Below, one piece after another: positions 26,153 to 35,478 of a DNA stretch of 64,000 nucleotides. The notes beneath the pieces were generated by a model. The model saw only the letters and a list, made by a program, of their open reading frames with translations, had not been told where the DNA came from and did not search any database. Within the stretch, counting starts at the first letter, position 1. Every line of letters starts with the position of its first letter. The translations under genes were made by a program, and so were the position numbers. The stretch covers positions 5,208,001 through 5,272,000 of the forward strand of contig CP119313.1 in assembly GCA_029202485.1 (NCBI GenBank), read 5' to 3'. The stretch comes from Candidatus Pedobacter colombiensis (GTDB taxonomy: Bacteria > Bacteroidota > Bacteroidia > Sphingobacteriales > Sphingobacteriaceae).

Positions 26153-27418
26153 TTAAATTTCATCCTGCTGTAACTGTACCTTAAACTTTGGCCTAACCGC
26201 GCCAACCCAGTCGCCATACCATGCTGTATTTTCTCTAAAGTCCTCAACATCAAAAGATAAACATTCTTCAAAATCAAACAAAGAGCTGCTGGTATTTTTT
26301 ACAAACAATAAGTCTATTAAATAGGAACCATTATTTAGAAAGTCGCCAGGGATGATACATTTTCCTTTGATCAACCCTTTGCTGTACTGATATGCCGGAG
26401 AGGGAACATCAAAAATGCAATCGCCCATTACTGTGTTTAAAAGCACATTTACACCCAGATCCATTTCCTCTGTTGGCAAATACCAAAATTCAAATTCAAT
26501 GACTAAGGGCGTTCTGATGTCAATAATATTGCTGGAATCCAGGTATTGCGGTAACATTTCTACACGCTTAATGCGGATATTTTCATTTCCTGGTGCAGTA
26601 TCAGGATCAGCATATACTCTGTTTAGATATAGCGTTTGTTCACGCTTTAAGTAATTGGATATTACATCTTGCGTATTCCCCATATCAATAAGGCGGCCTT
26701 TTTCCAGGTAAATTGCTTTAGTGCATAAGTTTCTAAGCGCCTGTGAATTATGGCTTACAAAAAGCACAGTTTTGCCCTCCTCCGCTGATACCTGTTTCAT
26801 TTTACCCAGACATTTTTTCTGAAATTCGGCATCACCTACAGCCAATACTTCATCAACGATAAGAATCTCGGGCTCTAAATGCGCTGCTATGGCAAATGCG
26901 AGTCTAACATACATTCCGCTGGAGTAACGTTTTACCGGAGTGTCTAAAAAGCGCTCAATGCCTGAAAAAGCAACAATTTCTTCAAACTTGGATATAATCT
27001 CTTTTTTATGCATCCCAAGTATCTGACCATTTAGAAATATGTTTTCACGTCCTGTTAGTTCTGCATGGAACCCCGTCCCAACTTCCAATAAGCTTGCAAC
27101 GCGGCCTTTCCCTTTAATTGTTCCGGTAGTTGGTAGTGTAATACGCGACAATACTTTTAATAAGGTTGATTTTCCAGCTCCGTTTTTGCCGACAAAACCT
27201 ACCACATCGCCTTTCATTATTTCAAAGTCTATATCTTTAAGCGCCCATAGTTCGTTTGCTTTAGGTTGAATATCAATGTTGTTTGTCGTTTTATGACCAC
27301 CAGTTGAAAATGTATTTTTCCAGAAATTTTGAAGGTCTTCCTTAAATGATCCGGAGCCTATTACGCCCAAGCGATAATATTTTGATATGTTTTCTGCTTT
27401 TAATATCAGGTTACTCAT
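26153..27418 (-). CDS. Polysaccharide ABC exporter, ATP-binding subunit (Wzt/TagH-like)
   Basis: The 421-residue protein drives export of a lipid-linked glycan across the inner membrane. It has Walker A GKNGAGKSTLLK (about residues 77-88), the signature YSSGMYVRLAFA, Walker B ILIVDEVLAVGD and switch His in 'VLFVSHNSQAL'. After about residue 240 a beta-sandwich extension ('NIRIKRVEMLPQYLDSSNIIDIRTPLVIEFEFWYL') resembles the Wzt C-terminal carbohydrate-binding domain, which in O-antigen systems recognises the capped end of the chain. It follows the permease gene by 11 nt. Confidence 0.93.
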   Translation of the reverse strand: MSNLILKAENISKYYRLGVIGSGSFKEDLQNFWKNTFSTGGHKTTNNIDIQPKANELWALKDIDFEIMKGDVVGFVGKNGAGKSTLLKVLSRITLPTTGTIKGKGRVASLLEVGTGFHAELTGRENIFLNGQILGMHKKEIISKFEEIVAFSGIERFLDTPVKRYSSGMYVRLAFAIAAHLEPEILIVDEVLAVGDAEFQKKCLGKMKQVSAEEGKTVLFVSHNSQALRNLCTKAIYLEKGRLIDMGNTQDVISNYLKREQTLYLNRVYADPDTAPGNENIRIKRVEMLPQYLDSSNIIDIRTPLVIEFEFWYLPTEEMDLGVNVLLNTVMGDCIFDVPSPAYQYSKGLIKGKCIIPGDFLNNGSYLIDLLFVKNTSSSLFDFEECLSFDVEDFRENTAWYGDWVGAVRPKFKVQLQQDEI

Positions 27419-27429
27419 TTCTTTATCAC

Positions 27430-28296
27430 TTAAATAATGTCCATTACCTCTGTTTCACGCTTTTTAAACATGGCCAAACCCAGGATTAATAAAATAGTAG
27501 TATTAACAACTGCTAATAACAAATAATTATACTGTATCGCACCGTGATTAAAAAATACAGCTCTAAAAGTTTCTATGATAGGTGTTAAGGGGTTTAACCA
27601 AAATAAAAATTGGTACTTTAAAGGTACTATAGAACTTGGAAAAACAACCGGGGTAACAAACATCCCTAAGCGAAGTATGTATTGAAAGAAAGTATCCACA
27701 TCGCGATACCGTGCCGTAAAAACAGAGATCAATAGACCTGAGCCTAATGCAAAAGCTGCAGTTAGTATGATTAAAAGTGGGATAAGCAACAAGGTATAAG
27801 ATAGCTGGAACTGATCATATAAGATGTGATAAAATAAAAAGATAAGGACAAATAGCATCAGCTGTATTGACAATCTTACCGATTGAGTGATAATATTACT
27901 TATTGGCATAATTAATCTTGGGAAGTATACCTTGTTAAAAATTTGTGCATTGGTGATGAAGGTATACATGGTGCCAGAAATATTGTCGAAAAAGAAAGTC
28001 CAGATAATCGTGCCCGACAAATAGAATAATATTTTAGGGACACCATCTGTTGATACTTTGGCAAAGTTGCCAAAGACCACAAAATAAATTGAAGTGGTTA
28101 AAAGGGGCTGTAAAAACATCCAGACAGGACCAATTATGGTTTGCTGATAACTGGCAATTAAATCACGGCGTACAAAACGCATAATTAACCCGCGATAGGA
28201 GTAAAGATCGCGTAGGCCTAATTTAAACCAGCTTTGGGTTGAGTTTATTTCCCATTGCCAATTTTCTGTTATATCTTCTTTTTCGTTAAAATTCAT
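27430..28296 (-). CDS. Polysaccharide ABC exporter, permease subunit (Wzm/TagG-like)
   Basis: The 288-residue protein has six hydrophobic helices and an amphipathic N-terminal stretch with 'LRDLYSYRGLIMRFVRRDLIASYQQTIIGPVWMFLQPL', a segment typical of ABC-2 type polysaccharide and teichoic-acid exporters; 'LLISVFTARYRDVDTFFQYILRLGMFVTPVVFP' is also conserved. It forms the channel with the ATPase encoded just downstream. Its start lies 13 nt after the deacetylase stop on the same strand. Confidence 0.93.
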   Translation of the reverse strand: MNFNEKEDITENWQWEINSTQSWFKLGLRDLYSYRGLIMRFVRRDLIASYQQTIIGPVWMFLQPLLTTSIYFVVFGNFAKVSTDGVPKILFYLSGTIIWTFFFDNISGTMYTFITNAQIFNKVYFPRLIMPISNIITQSVRLSIQLMLFVLIFLFYHILYDQFQLSYTLLLIPLLIILTAAFALGSGLLISVFTARYRDVDTFFQYILRLGMFVTPVVFPSSIVPLKYQFLFWLNPLTPIIETFRAVFFNHGAIQYNYLLLAVVNTTILLILGLAMFKKRETEVMDII

Positions 28297-28309
28297 TTAA
28301 GCTAAGGTA

Positions 28310-29263
28310 TTATTTTCTCATCCAATTGTTAAGATGAAACGCGAATGTTTTTCCGTCCCAATTGCCTACCTGAAAACGTGGTATGGTGAAATTATAAGTA
28401 TCAGCTTTAAAATGTTGAGGATTTGTAGTGAATGCCAGTGCTACATCTGAATCAGCCAAAATCTCTAAAGTGTTTTGATCCCAACCACCGTGTGGATACG
28501 CCAGGTATTTAATGGGGTTGTTAGTTAATTCTTCTAAAAAGGCAATTCCTCCCTGTATCTCACTTTCTTGATAATCGTATGAAAAATTTGGCAAGAAAGG
28601 ATGTGTCATTGTATGCGCACCAATAGTAAAGAGCTTATTTGATTGCAAATCCAGGAGCTCTTTTTTATCCATTGTAAAATACGCTGACCTGTTATTCGTA
28701 TTGTTTGCCCAGGTTTCAAGGACTTTGATAAACGTTTGATGCTGTCCTGCAGGCATTTTCCTAACAATAGCGCAAAGTTTGAAATACAGATCGGTAGGGT
28801 TAACCATATTGTTAGAATTACCGATATCCCATGAAATATTCTCAGGATGCTTAAGTATTAATTTGTCAGGTAGATTAGTCGATTGCAAGCAAATGCGTTC
28901 CAGAGCATCCCACCAAAATTCTTGTTGCTCCCCAATTGAATTCGTAGGAATAAAGAATGTTGCCGGAATGTTGTATTTTTCAAGTAAGGGTTTGCCGGCT
29001 AAATAATTATTCCGATAGCCATCATCAAAAGTAACAACTACGGTATTGGAGAACATTTTGTTTTTTTTAGCAAGTATATCTGGCAATTCATTTACCGGAA
29101 TTACATTATAGGCTTTTAATACTTTTAAATGTTCTTCGAAATTCTCAGGACTAACAGCAAGATCCCAAGGGTCTGATATAGGGTTTGCTATCCGATGATA
29201 CATTAATACAACACCGCGGCGAGTATACTTGTTTTTTACTTTTGATAGCAATGAATGGAGCAT
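28310..29263 (-). CDS. Polysaccharide deacetylase family protein (NodB homology)
   Basis: The 317-residue protein matches carbohydrate esterase 4-like deacetylases: 'GVVLMYHRIAN' at the start, 'NTVVVTFDDGYRNNYLAGKPLLEKYNIPATFFIPTNSI' with the catalytic Asp-Asp pair, 'FTIGAHTMTHPFLPNF' with the metal-binding His-x3-His, and 'KYLAYPHGGWDQNTLEI' with the conserved Pro-His-Gly. No signal peptide is seen, so it may act on a lipid-linked or nucleotide-linked sugar on the cytoplasmic face. It lies between the methyltransferase and the exporter genes in one operon. Confidence 0.9.
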   Translation of the reverse strand: MLHSLLSKVKNKYTRRGVVLMYHRIANPISDPWDLAVSPENFEEHLKVLKAYNVIPVNELPDILAKKNKMFSNTVVVTFDDGYRNNYLAGKPLLEKYNIPATFFIPTNSIGEQQEFWWDALERICLQSTNLPDKLILKHPENISWDIGNSNNMVNPTDLYFKLCAIVRKMPAGQHQTFIKVLETWANNTNNRSAYFTMDKKELLDLQSNKLFTIGAHTMTHPFLPNFSYDYQESEIQGGIAFLEELTNNPIKYLAYPHGGWDQNTLEILADSDVALAFTTNPQHFKADTYNFTIPRFQVGNWDGKTFAFHLNNWMRK

Positions 29264-29268
29264 TAAAG

Positions 29269-30012
29269 CTATTTTTTTAATTGAATGGCTACGATAACAC
29301 TAAATGCAGTATCTCTTACATCAAGCTTTGATCTATCCACTTCACCAATTCCAGCCCCATATAAGAAAGTTGTGGCAGCATATACATTGCCATAAGTTTT
29401 TATCGTAAAACTGTTTGTAGGGAATAACTCTGCGAAAATCCTCCTCATAGAATGCTCATTAAATGACCAAAGCCAGTATTTACCCCATTCTCCCCGGTCG
29501 ATCGGGCTTATTCCCGGAGTCGTTATCAATAATATTCCATCCTTTTTAAGGATTCGGTAACAATGTTTCAGCGCGGATATATAATCATAAATAAGATGTA
29601 ATGTTTGTGTAAGTATAATACAATCAAAATGTTCGGAAGGTAAGCCTTCCCCTTTACTTAAATCCCCAATATAGGTAGCGCCTGGTGTGTCGGCATTTAA
29701 ATGTAAGACATCACTTTTTATAACATTGTTTCCACCGTATTTTAACGTATATGCGTTATCTGCGATCTCTAAAACATTGCCCTTAATATGAACGGATTGT
29801 TCAGCTAAAAATTTTTCAATATAGTAACGATCTACAGCACCTCCACGGTCAAAGCCAAAATCATTACTAAATGGTTTTACTGACTTAAAATCGCCCCAGT
29901 TGATTTTACCTTGAGCAGGGATAAATTCAGGATACAAGCCCAAGCGGTTTGCTAGCCTTTTGATAAAAGTGGGTAAGTGCCTTTTTAGCGTAGTTTTTAA
30001 ACTGTTGGTCAT
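29269..30012 (-). CDS. SAM-dependent methyltransferase of the polysaccharide cluster
   Basis: The 247-residue protein has a class I SAM-binding fold reduced in motif I: 'IKGNVLEIADNAYTLKYG', then 'GEGLPSEHFDCIILTQTLHLIYDYISALKHCYRILKKDGILLITTPG', the motif II-III region of Methyltransf_11-type enzymes. The glycine-rich motif is EIADN instead of DxGxG, a known variation in glycan-cluster methyltransferases. It probably methylates a sugar, and in Wzm/Wzt systems a terminal methyl group can stop chain growth (inference). First gene of the minus-strand operon. Confidence 0.85.
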   Translation of the reverse strand: MTNSLKTTLKRHLPTFIKRLANRLGLYPEFIPAQGKINWGDFKSVKPFSNDFGFDRGGAVDRYYIEKFLAEQSVHIKGNVLEIADNAYTLKYGGNNVIKSDVLHLNADTPGATYIGDLSKGEGLPSEHFDCIILTQTLHLIYDYISALKHCYRILKKDGILLITTPGISPIDRGEWGKYWLWSFNEHSMRRIFAELFPTNSFTIKTYGNVYAATTFLYGAGIGEVDRSKLDVRDTAFSVIVAIQLKK

Positions 30013-30229
30013 TAATATTAATTATAAAAATCGGGTTTAATACGCTTGTTTTATTAAAAAAAATAATCTTAAGGAAAGGTAATAATAATAATAGAAATTT
30101 TGATAAAATTATGATTTAAAGCCATGAAGTTATTGGGGGTGTGTCTAATTTTACTTCGATGGATTATTCTTTCTTCAAGATCTCAATCACCTTTTGCTTT
30201 AACATTTTCAGGTTGACATTGGTCTCTTT

Positions 30230-33200
30230 TTATAATTTCACTACATCTAAATTCTTGTCAACCAACAATCCATCAATGGCTTTAAGATCAAATTTCACTT
30301 TACGTTTCGCTTTAAATTTCAAGATAAATAGATCTATAGTTCCCGCTAAAGCTTCTTTGTTCCCTATGTTGACAAAAGTTGGATACAAGGCTTTATTTCC
30401 ATTCGTATGTAGCCTATCATAGGTCAGGTTGTCCATCTGCTTCATGTTCAATGCCTGTACGCCTATAAACTCGTAATCCTGTGAATTGTATGGCAATGCA
30501 AAGCTTAAAGCATTTACAGATTTAAAGTTTGTGCCTTTCACTTTAACCTCGATGATTTCATCTTTGTTATAATTCTGTTTTACGGTACTTATATCGAGCT
30601 TCCCAGCTAATCTATCTATTTTACGATCATCGATCCCACCTTCAAGCTGTGTCGCTACCACTGAAATGTCATAAGCATCGATCAGGTTATTTTTATTGAT
30701 ATCACCATTGCTGATATACCCTTCGAAGTCAGCATCACCTTTTCTCAAGCCGGTGTAGTTGGTGTACGAAGTCAAATCATTTTTGTCAATCAAATGGTCA
30801 TTGTTGATATCTCCTGGAAGATAGCTTTCTGTTCCCGGAACTTTAAATACATACAATTCACGACCTGAGCCAAAACCACCCACACCATCAGAAACAGCAA
30901 TTTTAAGGTAACGGGCAGATGGATGGCTAGTGAAATTAAATATTTTAACATCATCACTGTTTGCCCACTCAAAAGAGCCCGCTTCAGTCCAGTTTTCCTT
31001 ATTGTTACTATAGAATACTTTGCCGCTCAGTAATATTCCATTTCCTTTTCCTGTACGTGGCAGGTAATGAAATTTATCCAGCTGATGAATTGCCTTTAGA
31101 TCAAGAACCATATCAAAAGGAACCGCTTTTGCACCCCATTTGGTATGCCAAAGGTTTCCTTCATCAAAATCAAACAACTTCCCGATGCCAGATCCACCCT
31201 GATTTTCGGCTGTTGTCGTGGCAACAATTCCCTGAATTGCAAATTGCAGCGGATTCGATTTAGTCGTCGCCTTAATTTCTGCCCAATCAGAACGGCCATC
31301 CTTATTTACTGCACGCAGTTTAAACGAATAAGCAGTTTCTGCAGTCAACCCGTCAAATAACAGGGCAGTATCTTTGATGGTGGTATAATGCATACCATTG
31401 AAATCTATTTCATAGAAATCTGCATGATTAACTTTTTCCCAGGTTGGCTTCAGCCTATAGGCCTCTGTATTGTTAGCTGTAATACGGGCATTAACTGGGG
31501 AGGTTAACCTTCCTGATGAGACAAGTTGTCTATTTGCCGGGTCATATTTGAATCCCTCAACAACGAGGTTAATAGCGTTAGTTGTAATGTCGGTAGTGCC
31601 AAGTTTTACCAGAAGTTGAGGGTTTTTAATGATGGCAACCTTTTCAAATTCGCTCCCCTTAGTTGCAAACCGATTTAAGCTAGGAGTAGCATCGTAGAAA
31701 TATACATTCTCTTTCTTTAAAAAGTCATCCATTGAATTGACCTCAGTCAATTTTACATTGGTTTTCCCGATTGTAGCAGTTATTTTCTTCGGTCGTTCCG
31801 TCACATTTATTTTAAACTCAGTCGCTTTTTCCTTCACAAAATCATCGAAATCACCTTCTGAAGGGTGAATGGTAACAAGTGCACGGTTCTTCTTATCAAC
31901 TTCGGCTTCAATTAAGCTTGATGTACCTTTTCCTGATTTGTATCGTTCTGTTGTACCATCATCATCATATTCTGTAAACGAACTTTTTTCAGATGGATAA
32001 ATTTCATAAATGCGAATTCCTTTATTGATCTCCGATATATTGTTGTTCGGATTTGTCATAGGAATGATTGCTCCGCTCTTTACAAATACAGGAAGCTTCC
32101 ATAATGGAGCATCAAAATTGTTTAAAATGCTGTTCCCAGCATATTTTTCTCCAGTGAAATAATCGATCCAAACTCCTTCCGGTAAATAGATCCCATTGCG
32201 GATGTCATTGCCTTTTTCATCCAATTTTGTTGCCTGATAGATTGGGGCAACTAAGAAGTTTGGTCCATACAGGAATTGATATTGAGTTGCAGTTCCTTTA
32301 GTATATGCATTTGGATATTCAAGGAACATTGCTCTGATCATTGGTAGACCGGTGACGGCCTCCTTAGCAATGCTGTAGGTATAAGGCATCAATTCCGATT
32401 TGAGCTTTAAATAGGTCCTGTTAATAGATGTAATCGGCTCGCCCAATGCTTGTGGATATTTCTCGTTAGCACCCCATCCATCCATATTCAATTGCATAGG
32501 AGTGAAGGTTTTCCATTGGAAATCCCTGGTGTTGACTACCGTGTTTTTACCACCAAAAATACCATCCACATCCGAAGTAATATTAGGCTGTCCCGATAAT
32601 CCGGAACCCAAATAAGTTGGGATGTGAAAACGAATGTACTCCCATACACCTCCGGTTTGGTCGCCCGACCAGATACCTGCATATCGTTGCGTACCAGCCC
32701 AGCCATCTAATGATATGATAAAAGGTCTGCTGTTATTTCCATAGTCAGACATGATTTTAGCCACATCGCTCACCCCATTAAGCCCAAATGAATATCCAGC
32801 CCCTACCCAGGCTACATCTGTTTTCAATACGCGGACACCAGCATCCTTTACCTCTTTTAGGATATCCCGTTGCAGTAAAGCACTAACTTCAGGTTTGGGG
32901 TGAAGGTCAGATTGTGTCCACAATCCAATTTGAACACCATTTTTACGAGCATAATCTCCTAAGCTTTTTAGATTCTGAATATTTCCATCCAGTGTTTCCG
33001 TTTGTCCATAACCGGCACCATAGCCATCGTTTGGAAGTAGCCAGCCGAAAGGCATATCGTTCTTTTTATATCGATCAATAACAGCGCGGGCAGAAAACTG
33101 ATAATTGTTCTTTTCTCCGTTCAGAGATTCTTTAATGCCACCATTATCCTTTTGGCTCTCTTTATAGCGCTTGCCATCTTCAAACAGAACCCCTTTTTCA

Positions 33201-34093
33201 TCTTCCTTCCAAAAATCCCGGTTATAAGCATTTAAATGCCCTTGATAGAAACCAAACTTAGGCAAAAGCACGGGATTTCCTGTGAGTTGATAAAAATCAT
33301 TCAAAAGCGCCACAGCTCCATCACCCGTCATAAAAAAGACGTCCAGATAATCGGTTTCGTGCGACAATTTTACCAATCCCTTTTCTTTAGCCCCAAAGTC
33401 GTATTTGCCTTTTTTGAAGGTATTCCACATCATGCCATAACCATTAGACGACCAATAGAAAGGCGTTGGAGAGGCCACTCCTCCATCTGTCCAGCTGTTT
33501 TGATTTTCTATAGCAATCGCTTTTCCTTTATGAGAAAAACGGCCATTTTGCACACCCCCACCATAGAAATATTCCTGAGGATTTTCCTTTAAAGTTAGTG
33601 TGACTGCTTTCCCAAAGCTTATTGGCGTTGCTTCTTCAAGAATAACAGCACGAGTAATCGGATTGATTATTTTTAATAAAGAGGTATTCTTGTCTATCTC
33701 AATAATAATCTTGTCGGTGGATATGGTAACCAGATTATGCCCGTCTGTCAGGTTTAATTTTGTAACCGGTTTCCTTGGATTTTCCACCAAAATTTTAGCT
33801 TCAGGTTTTGCTTCCGGATCTCTCATTACTCCACCCGAATTATCCTGAAAAAGCCTGAATATTTGGTCATTATAAAAATCCAAAGTCAGTCGTTGATTGT
33901 TGGAAAGTAATAGCTCAATCACCGTTGAGCCAACCTTCTTTGCACTAATGACTTTCTGATTTTGCTGTGTTAGCTGTTGTGTGGCTGTGGTTTTTTGTAC
34001 AGCCAGGGCCGGAGTATCAGAAATCAGTAAGGGAAAAGCTAGCGCAAGCAAAGCGCTGCGTTGAAGGTGGGATCTGCAGAATATTTTCTTCAT
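30230..34093 (-). CDS. Secreted glycoside hydrolase family 31 enzyme with fibronectin, discoidin, dockerin and cohesin-like modules
   Basis: The 1287-residue protein has a signal peptide (cut near residue 32), a GH31 N-terminal beta-domain, and a (beta/alpha)8 barrel with nucleophile Asp426 in 'LKTDVAWVGAG' and acid/base Asp478 in 'WSGDQTGG', as in alpha-glucosidase/alpha-xylosidase type enzymes. A DUF5110-like domain follows (about 700-790), then an Fn3-like module (about 890-965), an F5/8 type C domain (about 970-1090), a dockerin-like pair of EF-hand repeats ('GDINNDHLIDKNDL' and 'GDINKNNLIDAYDI', about 1105-1160) and a C-terminal cohesin-like beta-sandwich. It degrades alpha-linked glycans outside the cytoplasm. 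Confidence 0.92.
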   Translation of the reverse strand: MKKIFCRSHLQRSALLALAFPLLISDTPALAVQKTTATQQLTQQNQKVISAKKVGSTVIELLLSNNQRLTLDFYNDQIFRLFQDNSGGVMRDPEAKPEAKILVENPRKPVTKLNLTDGHNLVTISTDKIIIEIDKNTSLLKIINPITRAVILEEATPISFGKAVTLTLKENPQEYFYGGGVQNGRFSHKGKAIAIENQNSWTDGGVASPTPFYWSSNGYGMMWNTFKKGKYDFGAKEKGLVKLSHETDYLDVFFMTGDGAVALLNDFYQLTGNPVLLPKFGFYQGHLNAYNRDFWKEDEKGVLFEDGKRYKESQKDNGGIKESLNGEKNNYQFSARAVIDRYKKNDMPFGWLLPNDGYGAGYGQTETLDGNIQNLKSLGDYARKNGVQIGLWTQSDLHPKPEVSALLQRDILKEVKDAGVRVLKTDVAWVGAGYSFGLNGVSDVAKIMSDYGNNSRPFIISLDGWAGTQRYAGIWSGDQTGGVWEYIRFHIPTYLGSGLSGQPNITSDVDGIFGGKNTVVNTRDFQWKTFTPMQLNMDGWGANEKYPQALGEPITSINRTYLKLKSELMPYTYSIAKEAVTGLPMIRAMFLEYPNAYTKGTATQYQFLYGPNFLVAPIYQATKLDEKGNDIRNGIYLPEGVWIDYFTGEKYAGNSILNNFDAPLWKLPVFVKSGAIIPMTNPNNNISEINKGIRIYEIYPSEKSSFTEYDDDGTTERYKSGKGTSSLIEAEVDKKNRALVTIHPSEGDFDDFVKEKATEFKINVTERPKKITATIGKTNVKLTEVNSMDDFLKKENVYFYDATPSLNRFATKGSEFEKVAIIKNPQLLVKLGTTDITTNAINLVVEGFKYDPANRQLVSSGRLTSPVNARITANNTEAYRLKPTWEKVNHADFYEIDFNGMHYTTIKDTALLFDGLTAETAYSFKLRAVNKDGRSDWAEIKATTKSNPLQFAIQGIVATTTAENQGGSGIGKLFDFDEGNLWHTKWGAKAVPFDMVLDLKAIHQLDKFHYLPRTGKGNGILLSGKVFYSNNKENWTEAGSFEWANSDDVKIFNFTSHPSARYLKIAVSDGVGGFGSGRELYVFKVPGTESYLPGDINNDHLIDKNDLTSYTNYTGLRKGDADFEGYISNGDINKNNLIDAYDISVVATQLEGGIDDRKIDRLAGKLDISTVKQNYNKDEIIEVKVKGTNFKSVNALSFALPYNSQDYEFIGVQALNMKQMDNLTYDRLHTNGNKALYPTFVNIGNKEALAGTIDLFILKFKAKRKVKFDLKAIDGLLVDKNLDVVKL

Positions 34094-34297
34094 GGTGGTT
34101 TAATAAGTTTTTATGCACTTTTAGCTCTGGTGCAGCATTGGTTTCCGTTAATTACTGAGGGATCTATATAAACAGATTTTGGTTCCTATAACTAACGTAG
34201 TAATGTAAAGTTATGAAATGCAGCAACGTAAGCGGTGGTTGCGATTAGACAAACACCGCGCAAACGTTTGAAATGAGCTAATAATGACATTTAAAAC

Positions 34298-35473
34298 CTA
34301 TTCTGTCACCATTAATGATATGGTCTTGGATTTTCCAAACACGATATGCTTTGAAGGGTTTAATGGCTCAGTGTTCCATAAGCATTCACGAACCGTTAAT
34401 AATTGGTTTTGAGTGTCTATAGCAATAAGTTGGAAGGACAACAAGGTTTCATTACTAGCAGAGTCCCGGCCTTTCATTGGCGAATCTACCCTAAAAACAT
34501 CCAGGTTAACATTATTTTCAGGTCCTTTGTAAACGTAATATTCATTCCAGTTACTATTGCCATGAAAATAGGCTTTAATGTTGGGATGTTGTTTTAAAAA
34601 TGTAACCCAACCGAGCTGTTCAATATCAGTAGAGCCATCTTTGGCTTTATCAGAAACGTCTCCTTTATAATGTTCGGCAGTTAGGTTTTCAAATTTACTT
34701 CCCGGTTTTACGTGCTGAGGAGAATGTGGATTTGTAAAGTGTTTTGCTTCGCAGGTTGGCTGATCGTGGGTAAAAATAATTACAGGTGTAGTAGCAGAAA
34801 TGTTTTGAAGGTCTTTTTGCATCCAGATACGTTCGGCAGAATCAGGCCAGAGGTTTACAAACATCAGATGGATACCTTTTACGTCAAAAGAGTAATGGAC
34901 CTTATCAGTTGCATAATTGTAAGATGCATTGGTTTTAGGTAGATCAGGCTTAAGCATTAGATTATAGATGCCCACCATTGCAGTGGGGTCTGTTAATGGT
35001 TTCATTAGCTTGCCGTGGCCAATTGCATTAGAGATATCATGATTGCCTGGTAGCAGCAATAGCTGCGTTGGCATGTTGTGTTGATTCTTTAATTTAAGGC
35101 CCTGCATATAATCCGTTTTAAATTGCGACCAGGATAATGCAGAAGATTGAACCGGTATTTCCATCCTGTTGGTGATGTCGCCCGATTCTATAAGATAATC
35201 TATATAAGCTATTGGTTGACTATTTTTCACGCCCGAATCTGCGGGGAAGTAGAGTTTTGATAAGGTATTGATTTTGCTGATCATGGCAGCATTTACCAAA
35301 TTACCACTTACGTCATGATCGCCCCTAAAATTTGAGCGTTTGATGCCGTAATGGGCATCAGAAGTGTAAACAATCTGAACAATAGCATTGTCTTCAGCTT
35401 TTTGAGCATAAGAGTAGCAAATGTTTAAACCTAAAAGGAAGGGTAATAGTAAAAGTGTTTTTTGTAATGACAT
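34298..35473 (-). CDS. Secreted calcineurin-like metallophosphoesterase
   Basis: The 391-residue protein has a signal peptide (cut after SYA, residue about 23) and metal-binding motifs of the calcineurin-like superfamily: 'VYTSDAHYG' (D-x-H), 'LIESGDITNRM' (GD-x-x-x-R), 'LLLPGNHDISN' (GNHD), 'PVIIFTHDQP' and 'KAYFHGNSNWNEYY' (H-G-x-x). It probably removes phosphate from an extracellular organophosphate in the periplasm. It is the last gene of a four-gene operon with a TonB receptor and two lipoproteins; the gene start is 5 nt after the preceding stop. Confidence 0.9.
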   Translation of the reverse strand: MSLQKTLLLLPFLLGLNICYSYAQKAEDNAIVQIVYTSDAHYGIKRSNFRGDHDVSGNLVNAAMISKINTLSKLYFPADSGVKNSQPIAYIDYLIESGDITNRMEIPVQSSALSWSQFKTDYMQGLKLKNQHNMPTQLLLLPGNHDISNAIGHGKLMKPLTDPTAMVGIYNLMLKPDLPKTNASYNYATDKVHYSFDVKGIHLMFVNLWPDSAERIWMQKDLQNISATTPVIIFTHDQPTCEAKHFTNPHSPQHVKPGSKFENLTAEHYKGDVSDKAKDGSTDIEQLGWVTFLKQHPNIKAYFHGNSNWNEYYVYKGPENNVNLDVFRVDSPMKGRDSASNETLLSFQLIAIDTQNQLLTVRECLWNTEPLNPSKHIVFGKSKTISLMVTE

Positions 35474-35478
35474 ATCAA

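Noticed and set aside
24884..30012. Capsule or phage-defence island
   Set aside because: Exporter, glycosyltransferase, deacetylase and methyltransferase motifs are those of a normal surface-polysaccharide cluster; no restriction or defence motif was found.
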